NCBI GenBank assembly: GCA_041392765.1
Contig: JAWKLL010000002.1
Coordinates: 1 to 64,000 of the forward strand
Reading direction: 5' to 3'
From: Lewinella sp041392765
GTDB taxonomy: Bacteria > Bacteroidota > Bacteroidia > Chitinophagales > Saprospiraceae
DNA length: 64,000 nucleotides
Shown piece after piece: positions 1-8,617 of the stretch. Below the pieces are notes generated by a model that was given only the letters and a program-made list of their open reading frames with translations, made no database searches and had not been told where the DNA came from. The position numbers and the translations under genes are program-made. The stretch's first letter is position 1; each line of letters opens with the position of its first letter.

Positions 1-380
1 ATTTTAGAAAATGACCAATGACCAATGTTTAATGACCAATGTTCATTGGGACGATCTTGAATTGGACATTGCACATTGAAAACTACACATTGAACATTTT
101 AGAAAATGACCAATGACCAATGTTTAATGACCAATGTTCATTGGGACGATCTAGAAATTGGACATTGCACATTGAAAACTACACATTGAACATTTTAGAA
201 AATGACCAATGACCAATGTTTAATGACCAATGTTCATTGGGACGATCTATAAATTGGACATTGCACATTGAAAACTACACATTGAACATTTTAGAAAATG
301 ACCAATGTTCAATGTTCAATGACCAATGTTCAATTGGGGGCGTACTTGAACATTGAAAATTGTACATTGTACATTGAAAA
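1..380. repeat. Tandem ~96-bp repeat, three full units and a degenerate fourth
   Basis: Units begin at 1, 96 and 192, each starting ATTTTAGAAAATGACC. A diverged partial unit begins at 288 and runs into the upstream region of the Cas gene. Within a unit the words CCAATG, CATTGG, TTGGACATTG and CACATTGAA recur in both orientations, so each unit can form short hairpins such as CCAATGTTCATTGG. Differences between units are confined to a few bases after GACGATCT. The array may start before the window. I see no reading frame in it and its function is unknown. Confidence 0.9.
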
Positions 381-397
381 TTTCTAATCCTTTTTCC

Positions 398-2131
398 ATG
401 CCACGCAAAATATTCCTTTCCTTCCTCGGCACAAACGCCTACGTGCCTTGCAACTACTATTGGGAACACCAGCCTGAGAGCCGTGTGGATAATGTGCAGT
501 ATATTCAGGAGGCTTTACTGCGGATGCATCCGTTTGGGGAAGGTGATACCTGCTATTTTTTTCTTACTGAACTGGCGCATAAAACCAACTGGCAATCTGA
601 TGGCTTGTTCAACCCTGCCACCAAAAAATACGATGGACAGAATGACGGGCTTCTCAAGCGGTTGTCGCTGATGAAACAGGACGGGGTTTTAGCGGCGAAT
701 CTGGTGCCTGTTTCCATTCCAGACGGCTTTACCTCGGAGGAGGTATGGACGATTTTCGACCGCATTTTTTCCCGACTTCAAAACGGCGATCAGCTAGTTC
801 TTGATGTCACGCATGCTTTTCGGTCTTTGCCTATGCTGGCGATGGTGTTGATAAGCTATGCCAAAGCTATTAAGCAGGTGGAAGTGGAAGCCATTTATTA
901 CGGTGCTTTTGAAAAACTGGGGTTAGCAGCACAAGTGCGCAACATGCCACTGGAAGAACGGAATGCGCCTGTTCTCGATTTGAAAAGTTTTTCGGAATTG
1001 CAGAACTGGACAACCGCAGCTCATGATTTTGTCCATTATGGCAATCCTTCTCTTTGGAATAAGTTGGCCAAGAAGGAGACCGGAGGTCTTTTAACGAAGG
1101 TTAGTGAGCAGCACCAGTTGAACGTAATACTCAGGAGAATAGGTGCAAAAATGGAGTACTTGAGCCAAAATATAGCAACCAACAGAGGTGGCCACCTGCT
1201 GAATTTTCCCTTTAGTGAGCTTCAAGATGATCTGGATGCTTTTATGAAAAATGCTTCGGATTCCTTGTTGCCCGTCAATGCTATTATCGAACAGGTGCAG
1301 GACAAAATACGCCCTTTTGAACAAGGGTCGCGATTGATTTGGTTGGAAGCGGTACATTGGTGTATCAAACATCAATTGATACCGCAGGGATTTAGCCAAT
1401 TGCAGGAAGGGTTGCTCACTTTTCTTTGTCAGTATTATGATAGCCGAGGCATTATGGCTGGCTTTTTCAACTGGCAAAAAGTTGAACCTCGTAATTTCAT
1501 CAATGCCCTGCTGAATATCCTAGATAGTGGGAAGAAAGAAAACGAATGGACGGGTATCGTTGCTAAACATAGCTCGCTGGCGTTGACAGTAATGCATGAT
1601 CCTATGCTAAAAAACTTGTCTAAACCTTACAGCAGCTTGACCAAATCGCGCAACGATATTATGCATGGTGGCTATACCAAAACGAAAAAGGCATGTTTGT
1701 TTTATGCTGAACTCAATACTTATTACGAGCAAATACGCAAGGAGGTGGAAGCACACGCAGGAGACACGTTGGCACCGCCCTATGGCCTCCTCAACCTTTC
1801 CAACCACCCTGTAGATCGCTGGCCCGATCGTCAACGACAGGTTGCTATTCAGCAGTTTAGCGATATTCAAGACCTTCCTTTTCCGGCGATTGATCCTCTT
1901 TTAACTCCAAGCGAATTGGAAATGTTGGTGCATGAATACTTTGAACGGGTCGTGGCACTCAACCCCGCCGCCGTGCACCTCATGGGCGAGATGACGTTCA
2001 CTTTCGCGTTGGTACAGCGGCTCAAGGCTATCGGTATCCCGTGCGTCGCCTCTACTACCGAGCGCATCGCCGAAGAGCGCGATGGGCAAAAAGTGGTGAC
2101 ATTTCGGTTTGTGCAGTTTCGGGCGTATTGA
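398..2131 (+). CDS. CARF-HEPN CRISPR ribonuclease (Csx1/Csm6-like, TM1812 type) with extra C-terminal domain
   Basis: This is a 577-residue type III CRISPR accessory effector. Proteins of this group bind cyclic oligoadenylate made by Cas10 through an N-terminal CARF domain and then cut RNA with a C-terminal HEPN domain. The N-terminus (KIFLSFLGTNAY) and DVTHAFRSLP near residues 139-148 match the TM1812/DxTHG CARF family. RNDIMH near residues 417-422 is the HEPN RxxxxH catalytic motif. After HEPN comes a further ~115 residues, from LLNLSNHP (about 464) through MGEMTFTFALV (about 530) to ASTTER (about 552), which is not part of a minimal Csx1/Csm6 and could be a regulatory or ring-nuclease-like domain (inference). 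I chose the ATG at 398 because the frame upstream of it is repeat sequence. The CRISPR array begins about 210 bp downstream. Cas10, Cas1 and Cas2 are not in the window. Confidence 0.88.
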   Translation: MPRKIFLSFLGTNAYVPCNYYWEHQPESRVDNVQYIQEALLRMHPFGEGDTCYFFLTELAHKTNWQSDGLFNPATKKYDGQNDGLLKRLSLMKQDGVLAANLVPVSIPDGFTSEEVWTIFDRIFSRLQNGDQLVLDVTHAFRSLPMLAMVLISYAKAIKQVEVEAIYYGAFEKLGLAAQVRNMPLEERNAPVLDLKSFSELQNWTTAAHDFVHYGNPSLWNKLAKKETGGLLTKVSEQHQLNVILRRIGAKMEYLSQNIATNRGGHLLNFPFSELQDDLDAFMKNASDSLLPVNAIIEQVQDKIRPFEQGSRLIWLEAVHWCIKHQLIPQGFSQLQEGLLTFLCQYYDSRGIMAGFFNWQKVEPRNFINALLNILDSGKKENEWTGIVAKHSSLALTVMHDPMLKNLSKPYSSLTKSRNDIMHGGYTKTKKACLFYAELNTYYEQIRKEVEAHAGDTLAPPYGLLNLSNHPVDRWPDRQRQVAIQQFSDIQDLPFPAIDPLLTPSELEMLVHEYFERVVALNPAAVHLMGEMTFTFALVQRLKAIGIPCVASTTERIAEERDGQKVVTFRFVQFRAY

Positions 2132-2342
2132 GGCGGCCAGCCAAAAAAACACCCAAAAACCGCAACCCTTTGCCCCAAAAACCGTATCATTGCAGTACGG
2201 ATCCGCACGTGCGGACAACTGGCATGGCGGCACCCAACACGTCGCCGCAGTTCGAAAAGGTGGGATTTTTTATAGGGGAGGCAAGCACAATACCCAAAAT
2301 TCGGTGTGCCTACCTTCCTGCTCTGGCGTGTGGCTGGGGCGG
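2132..2342. other. Spacer between cas gene and CRISPR array, possible leader
   Basis: These 211 bp separate the effector stop from the first repeat-like unit. They contain the inverted repeat TCCGCACGTGCGGA (about 2201-2214) and an A/C-rich tract at 2140-2190. The position fits a leader, because the opposite end of the array is the degenerate one. Against this, the first repeat is itself truncated and I see no clear promoter. Short open frames here are not convincing. Confidence 0.4.
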
Positions 2343-4360
2343 GCACATAGTCCAGTGAAAGTAGGATTAAGACCATGCTCCCCTACCCGTGCGTAGGATA
2401 GCAGGCAGGGATTGTCAGAGCACATAGTCCAGTGAAAGTAGGATTAAGACTAATGCTGGTCAGGAGGGATAGCTAAAAGACCTTTCAGGTCAGAGCACAT
2501 AGTCCAGTGAAAGTAGGATTAAGACGCTTTAGCCCCAATCCGTGCGTTTTGTCGTAGTGCGTCAGAGCACATAGTCCAGTGAAAGTAGGATTAAGACTAT
2601 TTATGGACTAAATTTTAAAGTAAGACTTTCTGCTAGTCAGAGCACATAGTCCAGTGAAAGTAGGATTAAGACTTGTGCTCAAGTCGTGTTCCAAGTCCTT
2701 TCTTCGTGAATGTCAGAGCACATAGTCCAGTGAAAGTAGGATTAAGACTTTGCAAATGATGTAAGACTGCGAAATTTCACGTTGGGTCAGAGCACATAGT
2801 CCAGTGAAAGTAGGATTAAGACCCGTTACCTCTTGGTGTTGATGAGACAAGGTGCTGTCAGAGCACATAGTCCAGTGAAAGTAGGATTAAGACAAGATTT
2901 CTTCACCATTTTGCTTTCGTCCACATTTACGGTCAGAGCACATAGTCCAGTGAAAGTAGGATTAAGACATTAAGATCTGCTTTTTGCCGGAGCTTCCAGC
3001 TCGTCAGAGCACATAGTCCAGTGAAAGTAGGATTAAGACTTGCTGGTATCTTTTTCGGCAGATCTCCGAAGTATTCGGTCAGAGCACATAGTCCAGTGAA
3101 AGTAGGATTAAGACATATAGTTAAAAGAATAAGAAGAAAATATGCTAAACGTCAGAGCACATAGTCCAGTGAAAGTAGGATTAAGACCACCTGCCTTTTA
3201 GAAGAGTAAAAACCCGAACTAAATAGGTCAGAGCACATAGTCCAGTGAAAGTAGGGATTAAGACGCTGACTTTGCAGTTGGTATCATTGTCGGCTGCTCC
3301 GAAGTCAGAGCACATAGTCCAGTGAAAGTAGGATTAAGACACTTTTGTTTTTGCCATGATAGACATTTTTTTAGAAAGTCAGAGCACATAGTCCAGTGAA
3401 AGTAGGATTAAGACAATAATTGTTCGTTGTGTCTTAGTTTCATTGAGGCGTTGTCAGAGCACATAGTCCAGTGAAAGTAGGGATTAAGACCTCATATTTG
3501 CTTTTGTGTTTTGTTAAATTATCATAGTAGTCAGAGCACATAGTCCAGTGAAAGTAGGATTAAGACCGATTCGTCTATGACCTTTGGGAGTTCCCCAAAA
3601 TATTCGGTCAGAGCACATAGTCCAGTGAAAGTAGGATTAAGACGGAAATTAATCCACCGACCTCTACTCAACAAACTGTAATCGTCAGAGCACATAGTCC
3701 AGTGAAAGTAGGATTAAGACTAGCTGTTGTTTTTGCTGTTGAACATCTTGTTTGGTCAGAGCACATAGTCCAGTGAAAGTAGGATTAAGACTTCTAAAAT
3801 AAAAAGAAAAAAACAAAGAAAGAAGGGGTCAGAGCACATAGTCCAGTGAAAGTAGGATTAACCTGCCTTACAGGCCTTGCCAACTCAGGGCATCCCAGTG
3901 TCAGAGCACATAGTCCAGTGAAAGTAGGATTAAGACCTGTCCATAGAAGAAGCCCAGATCCTGCCAAATCCTGTGGGTCAGAGCACATAGTCCAGTGAAA
4001 GTAGGATTAAGACTGCTAGTGGCGCACAGGTCTATTTTTTCAATTTGTCAGAGCACATAGTCCAGTGAAAGTAGGATTAAGACCATATCGTACTGTACAG
4101 TAGTATAAGTTCTTGCAGGCGCTCAGAGCACATAAGCAAACCAGTGAAAGTAGGATTAAGACTATGCATATCCACAACGTCTCCCTCGATATTGAAATAG
4201 GTCAGACACATAGTCCAGTGAAAGTAGGATTAAGACAAGCAGTTAACACAGATCAACAGCAAGGGGCGAATATTGGTCAGAGCACATAGTCCAGTGAAAG
4301 TAGGATTAAGACTACACGAATTTGTGGCCGCTAAGGCGTGACTGGTGGGTCAGAGCACAT

Positions 4361-4510
4361 CTCGGTTCTCAATGTCCACTGGACATTGCCGAGATGAAAA
4401 ACCTGCGGGGCACGTTTTTCATAGTCCAGTGCTGGGTATGCCCCGCATAACCAGTCCCGAAGCAAATGGGCGAAAGATTCGGGGAATCTTTGGCACAGTC
4501 GCATTCGGGG
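4361..4510. repeat. Hairpin inserts 1 and 2 inside CRISPR unit 4349
   Basis: The repeat is split as GTCAGAGCACAT (4349-4360), insert 1 (4361-4419), CATAGTCCAGTG (4420-4431), insert 2 (4432-4510), then AAAGTAGGATTAAGAC (4511-4526). Insert 1 is a stem CTCGG/CCGAG enclosing CAATGTCC ACT GGACATTG, followed by the near-perfect hairpin GAAAAACCTGC GGG GCACGTTTTTC. Insert 2 contains CTGGGTATGC CCC GCATAACCAG and AAAGATTC GGG GAATCTTT. CAT is repeated on both sides of insert 1, like a short target duplication. There is no coding capacity. Confidence 0.85.
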
Positions 4511-4951
4511 AAAGTAGGATTAAGACTTATTCCTTCATTACACAATGTTATTATTTCAACACTGTCAGAGCACATAGTCCAGTGAAAGTAGGATTAAGAC
4601 AATCGGGGTGTGGAAGTAGCATACTCTTCCGCTTCTTGTCAGAGCACATAGTCCAGTGAAAGTAGGATTAAGACAACCCAGACGGGTTAAATAATAACGA
4701 AGCAATGCCGTGTCAGAGCACATAGTCCAGTGAAAGTAGGATTAAGACGAATGTTCTCCAAGAATTACTGTAGTATAAGTATTCTAAGTCAGAGCACATA
4801 GTCCAGTGAAAGTAGGATTAAGCACAGTTTATTAATTGTTTGCATTGCTCAACATTTACACGTCAGAGCACATAGTCCAGTGAAAGTAGGGATTAAGACC
4901 TCTTGGACTTGCAAACACGTAATTTTGACCTGACACAGTCAGAGCACACAT

Positions 4952-5097
4952 CTCACCAATGTCCACCGGACATTACGAGATGAAAAATTCGCGGGGCACG
5001 TTTTTCATAGTCCAGTGCTGGGTATGCCCCGCATAACCAGTCCCGAAGCGGGATGGGCGAAAGATTCGGGGAATCTTTGGCACAGTCGCAGTCGGGG
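4952..5097. repeat. Second copy of hairpin inserts inside CRISPR unit 4938
   Basis: The same pair of inserts sits at the same two positions within the repeat: insert 1 at 4952-5005, repeat core CATAGTCCAGTG at 5006-5017, insert 2 at 5018-5097. The first hairpin differs but stays paired: outer stem ATCTC/GAGAT, inner AATGTCC/GGACATT. The repeat then ends AAGCAC rather than AAGAC. Confidence 0.83.
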
Positions 5098-5160
5098 AAA
5101 GTAGGATTAAGCACATTGAGTAAAGAATCCTACCATTAGATCTTTTCGTGTGTCAGAGCG

Positions 5161-5423
5161 TTATCCCGAGTAAATGTCCACTGGACATTTCCTGCGGGAT
5201 GAAAAACCTGCGGGGCACGTTTTTACTCTCGGTTCTCAATGTCCACTGGACATTGCCGAGATGAAAACCTGCGGGCACGTTTTTACCTCGGTTCTCAATG
5301 TCCACTGGACATTGCCGAGATGGAAAACCTGCGGGGCACGTTTTTCATAGTCCAGTGCTGGGTATGCCCTCCGGAAGCGGATGGGTTAAAGATTCTGGAA
5401 TCTTTGGCGCAACAGCATTCGGG
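5161..5423. repeat. Third interrupted CRISPR unit with three tandem hairpin inserts
   Basis: After GTCAGAGCG (5152-5160) there are three consecutive insert-1 units (about 5161-5227, 5228-5285, 5286-5345). The repeat core CATAGTCCAGTG follows (5346-5357), then a diverged insert 2, then AAAAGTTACC in place of AAAGTAGG. The first unit has the stem ATCCCG/CGGGAT around AAATGTCC ACT GGACATTT; the other two have CTCGG/CCGAG around CAATGTCC ACT GGACATTG. This is the distal edge of the array. Confidence 0.8.
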
Positions 5424-5532
5424 AAAAGTTACCCTTAGATACCAGCTCTCCATCTTTCGTGCCTTGTAGTCCAGAATCATAAAAAATTTCTAAAAAAAAC
5501 CAAAAACAGTCAAACAAATCAACAATAAAGTA

Positions 5533-5547
5533 GTTTATACTATAAAC
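5533..5547. promoter_or_regulatory. Perfect 15-nt palindrome upstream of membrane protein/HTH operon
   Basis: GTTTATA C TATAAAC lies 10 bp before the start codon at 5558. The second gene of this operon encodes a small winged-helix regulator, so the palindrome is a plausible autoregulatory operator. That role is inferred from position only. Confidence 0.45.
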
Positions 5548-5557
5548 CAAATATGCT

Positions 5558-6129
5558 ATGACCGATACAAACTTCTCACATGAAGATGGCCTGAGGCTCA
5601 TCACCCAGATGATTGAGCAGACAAAACACAAGCCCCGCTCGGCAGATAGTTATCAAACTTTATTATGGGGCTATCTTTTGCTAGCAGCGGCTTTGCTAAA
5701 CTATTATCTACTGAGCACAGCATGGGCGGATTATGCATCAATGGCCTGGTATTGATGCTAGTGGGCATGATACTGAGTTTTTGGATAGCCATACAGCAGC
5801 GCAAAGCTAAGCGTGTCAAACGTATATTGGACGTGACCAGTAAGACAGGTGTGGGCTGGCTGGGGTATTGCTTTTGGGGTATTATGTCTTTCGGTACAAC
5901 CTACTTCAGCAGTTTTTTTTCCTGCATTGTTGCTGCTTTACGGCATGGCATTATGGATGCAGGGGGCAATTAGTAAAGTTTCCGTGGTACAAGGCGGGCG
6001 GTGTGGTGTGTTTAGTGGCTGCTGGCATAGGGTACCAGATACCTATGGCTTGGCATTTGCCGCTTTTAGCAGGAACTAGGCGTTGGCATATCTGATTCCA
6101 GACACATTCTTCACGCACAAAAAAACTAG
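5558..6129 (+). CDS. Small four-helix membrane protein, frame broken by indels
   Basis: The reconstructed protein is about 190 residues. A cytoplasmic N-terminus (MTDTNFSHEDGLRLI) is followed by about four hydrophobic segments: WGYLLLAAALLNYYLL; LVGMILSFWIAI; a long hydrophobic stretch ending in FFPALLLLYGMALWMQG; and a final one ending AYLIP. The order matches a conserved but uncharacterised Bacteroidota family usually encoded just before a small winged-helix regulator, as here. The intact reading needs frame changes near 5750, 5890-5930 and 6075. I place the true stop (TAG) at 6127-6129, three bases before the regulator start. A role as membrane partner or sensor of the regulator is inference. 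Confidence 0.6.
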
Positions 6130-6132
6130 GCC

Positions 6133-6439
6133 ATGTTTGACGATCTCGACCCCTTATTACACCCCAACTGAGACTTGCGGTTGTATCGTTGTTAGTTGGC
6201 GTAGGAACAGGCCGAGTTTGTTTTTTCTGCAAGAACAAACCCAATCGACTGCGGGCAACCTCAGCATCCAGATTAAAAAATTATTGAGGCTGGTTATGTA
6301 GAGGTAGAAAACCTACCGTAATAATTACCCTCTGACACCAGCCGACTTACCCCCATCGGGTTGGCCGCATTTGAGCGCTGGTGTAAAAGCGCTAGAGCAG
6401 TACATTCGTAAAAGTAACTTTTTATCGTTCATTCCATAA
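6133..6439 (+). CDS. Winged-helix transcriptional regulator (HTH_34/MarR-like), frame broken by indels
   Basis: The reconstructed protein is about 100 residues, starting MFDDLDPLLHPQLRLAVVS, with the recognition helix region TAGNLSIQIKKLIEAGYVEV and then NNYPLTPA and AFERWCKALEQYI. This matches the short winged-helix regulators paired with the preceding membrane protein in many Bacteroidota. Reading through requires small indels, several in homopolymers: a missing C at 6160-6163, an extra T near 6220, missing A bases near 6280 and 6308. The probable stop is TAA at 6437-6439. The target is unknown; the palindrome at 5533 is a candidate operator. Confidence 0.6.
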
Positions 6440-6459
6440 ACTACTTTAACAAAATCATC

Positions 6460-7005
6460 ATGAAAACACGCATACTTCTGGGGGTTATTATTCTCAGTAT
6501 TTGGAGTGTATCTACCCCCCTTTCTGCTCAAACTCAGCACAGCGAGCGTTTCCGCATAGGCTTTCAAATAGGGCAGTCAGGTTTAGATTTCGGGTTGGGG
6601 CTTAACATGAGCATTCCCATTGTACGAGAGGTAGTTTCGCTACGGCTTACGGCTAGCAATCATTGGCTAACATACCAGCAGGCGGAAACATCCGTTTCAA
6701 CAACCTACCAAATTGTACGATTGGGTACCGCACCAATGGGTTGGTTTGTTGCCGACCGAATGAGGGTGTATGGTGAAGGCGGGGTATCGGTATTGTTCCC
6801 CAGCGCAGAACTCTCTGCAACTCGGCAGACCGTAGGCGGTTATGGTGTCTTTGGTTTCGAGTGTTTTGTACAAGAAGCTTATGGGTCTTCGCTTTATTTT
6901 GAAATTGGCGGAACCAGCGCAGGTGCACAGACTAGCTCAACCATCGAGCAGCCATCTTTTGGTGCCGGCTTGTTGATCAATGCGGGATTTAGGCTCGCGC
7001 TTTAG
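6460..7005 (+). CDS. Predicted small outer-membrane beta-barrel protein
   Basis: This is an intact 181-residue protein. Residues 1-24 form a Sec signal peptide (hydrophobic LLGVIILSIW, cleavage after LSA). The remainder alternates hydrophobic and polar residues, rich in Gly, Ser and aromatics (IGFQIGQSGLDFGLGLN, LYFEIGG), and ends in a strand-like GFRLAL, as expected of an eight-stranded barrel. I cannot assign a family or function. An inverted repeat follows the gene. Confidence 0.7.
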   Translation: MKTRILLGVIILSIWSVSTPLSAQTQHSERFRIGFQIGQSGLDFGLGLNMSIPIVREVVSLRLTASNHWLTYQQAETSVSTTYQIVRLGTAPMGWFVADRMRVYGEGGVSVLFPSAELSATRQTVGGYGVFGFECFVQEAYGSSLYFEIGGTSAGAQTSSTIEQPSFGAGLLINAGFRLAL

Positions 7006-7019
7006 TTTTTTTCTATCCA

Positions 7020-7064
7020 GACCATCGTTATCTTACAACGCATAGTTACCCGATAACGATGGTC
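7020..7064. terminator. Inverted repeat after barrel gene
   Basis: A perfect 13-bp stem, GACCATCGTTATC (7020-7032) and GATAACGATGGTC (7052-7064), encloses a 19-nt loop, 15 bp after the stop codon. There is no strong T-run. It could be a terminator or a stable mRNA end. Confidence 0.5.
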
Positions 7065-7124
7065 ATTGTCTGTGAAATTTTCAGGATTTTAGATCACCAA
7101 CGGGCATCAGCCCCCCTTCTGTCC

Positions 7125-7260
7125 TCCCCCCTACCTTTCGTGCCTTTCGTGTCTTTCGTGGTTACCCCCACACACCTTTCGTGCCTTTCGTGTCTTTCGT
7201 GGTTACCCCCACACCTTTCGTGCCTTTCGTGCCTTTCGTGGTTACCCACACACACCTTGT
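7125..7260. repeat. Tandem CCTTTCGTG repeats
   Basis: Three consecutive blocks of about 45 bp are each built from CCTTTCGTG and TCTTTCGTG followed by GTTACCC and ACAC. Similar CACGAAAG arrays are common in intergenic DNA of Bacteroidota. The rest of 7065-7337 shows nothing else I can name. The units are too short and regular, with no unique spacers, to be CRISPR. Confidence 0.8.
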
Positions 7261-7337
7261 CCGAAGCAGGATTTTCAGAATTTCCAAGATTATGCCGAAT
7301 CAAACAACCTCAAACGGGCGAAGCCCATCAAACCACA

Positions 7338-8617
7338 TTACTCCCTAGGAGGCTCTGCTTGCGCAGTAGGCGCTTTCCACTTCTCAAACCCGATGGGGGT
7401 ATCCTTGGCTTGCTGAAGTGCGGCTCCGGTTCGCTGCTTGTCTTTTATCATAGCCCAAGTCATGACCAAGCTTGTGCCGATGATAATGAATAGCAGGATG
7501 CCGGGTTCAAAACCTTCTACTAAGGCATCTTCCGGCAAATCGTAGAACAACAAAATGGTGATGAGGCCACGCGGTGCGATGAACAGTTGCGGCATGATGT
7601 CTCGCCCCTCGATGAGGCGCAGCAGCACAAACCGAACGAGGTAGATGGAGGCGATAATAATAAAGCTGACCAAAGCTACTTCTAAATTGGCCAATGAAGC
7701 CAGCGATATGGTAATACCAAAAATGACAAAGAAAAAGGTTCGCACCACAAAAGCCGTTTCGAGGGTAATGACGTGCAAGCCTTCGTACAAGTGGTTGGCG
7801 CGTTCCAAGTGCAGCCACTCGCCCAAACGCCCTCGAAAGAAGAGCTTCATGTTCGCTATCAGCAGGCCGAATACCAGGATGATAATTAAAGAGGAAAGAT
7901 GCAGTTTTTTACCTATCGCGTACAGCATGAGCAACACAGCTATGAGTAAAAACAACCTAGCACTGCTGCGATATTCTGGAAAATCAGTACGATGATATAA
8001 CTAGCCACCACCGACAGAATGATGGTTAGCAGTACATTACCTCCAAACTCTATACCCGTTGCCACTGCCCGTTTCTGCTTCCAACTGCCCGGTGAGGTAG
8101 TAAAACATCATAATGCCGAGGATGTCGGAAAAAGTACTCTCGTAAATATGAAATTCCCGTTTGTGATCCTTCAAGCCTACCACGCTGGGAATGATAATGG
8201 CGCTGGACAATATAGACAAAGGCGTGGCATACAACCAAGCAGAGAGTGCTGTTCATATTGGGTATGAAGTACATCAAAATCATAGCCGCCAACCAAGCTG
8301 ATACCAATAGCCCCACCAAGGCAACTAACATTGATTTTAAGATGGGCAGGAACTTCTCCTTCTTCAACTCCAGCTCTAAGGCAGCTTCTAGGACAATCAT
8401 AATAAGCCTCTACGGCACCTAAAACTTTCAAAACGGGGAGGAAGTCGAGTTCTTCGCCTATCCATTTGTCGATACCAAATTTCAGTAAGATGCCCAGTAC
8501 AATGAGCATCAACACGGAAGGCACATTCGTCCTGCGCGACAGCTCGCCAAAGAAGAAGGAAGCGACCAAAATCACCGAGGCACCGATGATTAGTAAGTAA
8601 GGATCAACTGTTTCCAT
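7338..8617 (-). CDS. Sodium or potassium/proton antiporter, CPA2 (KefB-like) family, frame broken
   Basis: This is an inner-membrane cation/proton exchanger. From the ATG at 8617 the protein reads METVDPYLLIIGASVILVAS with about 12 hydrophobic helices, including TNVPSVLMLIVLGILL, LGIMMFYYLTGQ and a late block LFIAPRGLITILLFYDLP, which is the conserved arginine-containing helix of this family. The reconstructed length of about 425 residues fits the membrane domain without a TrkA-N tail. Frame changes are needed near 8405, 8240, 8060 and 7965. The start overlaps the end of the upstream AAA/MscS gene by about 14 nt, so the two are probably co-transcribed, which points to a shared role in ion or osmotic balance (inference). 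Ion specificity cannot be read from sequence. Confidence 0.75.

Larger units (their letters stand above)
2343..5430 (+). CRISPR. CRISPR array, ~35 repeat units, 37-bp repeat, last third degenerate
   Basis: The 37-bp repeat begins GTCAGAGCACATAGTCCAG and ends TGAAAGTAGGATTAAGAC. Unit starts: 2343 (lacks its first 6 nt), 2414, 2489, 2561, 2636, 2712, 2786, 2857, 2932, 3003, 3078, 3151, 3227, 3304, 3378, 3453, 3530, 3607, 3684, 3755, 3828, 3900, 3977, 4047, 4121, 4201, 4276, 4349, 4564, 4638, 4712, 4788, 4862, 4938, 5152. Spacers are mostly 34-40 bp and all differ. Units 3227, 3453 and 4862 carry an extra G; 3828 lacks the final GAC; 4121 and 4201 are degenerate; 4349, 4938 and 5152 are interrupted by hairpin inserts. 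Degeneracy at the high-coordinate end, and a 3' end (ATTAAGAC) resembling known crRNA handles such as ATTGAAAC, suggest plus-strand transcription. The adjacent CARF-HEPN gene suggests type III. Confidence 0.97.

Noticed and set aside
3794..4659. Open frames running through the CRISPR array on both strands
   Set aside because: They are translations of repeats and spacers (recurring NPTFTGLCA and SPVKVGL) with no start signal or family.
7125..7260. A second CRISPR-like array
   Set aside because: The blocks repeat in full without unique spacers; this is a simple tandem repeat.
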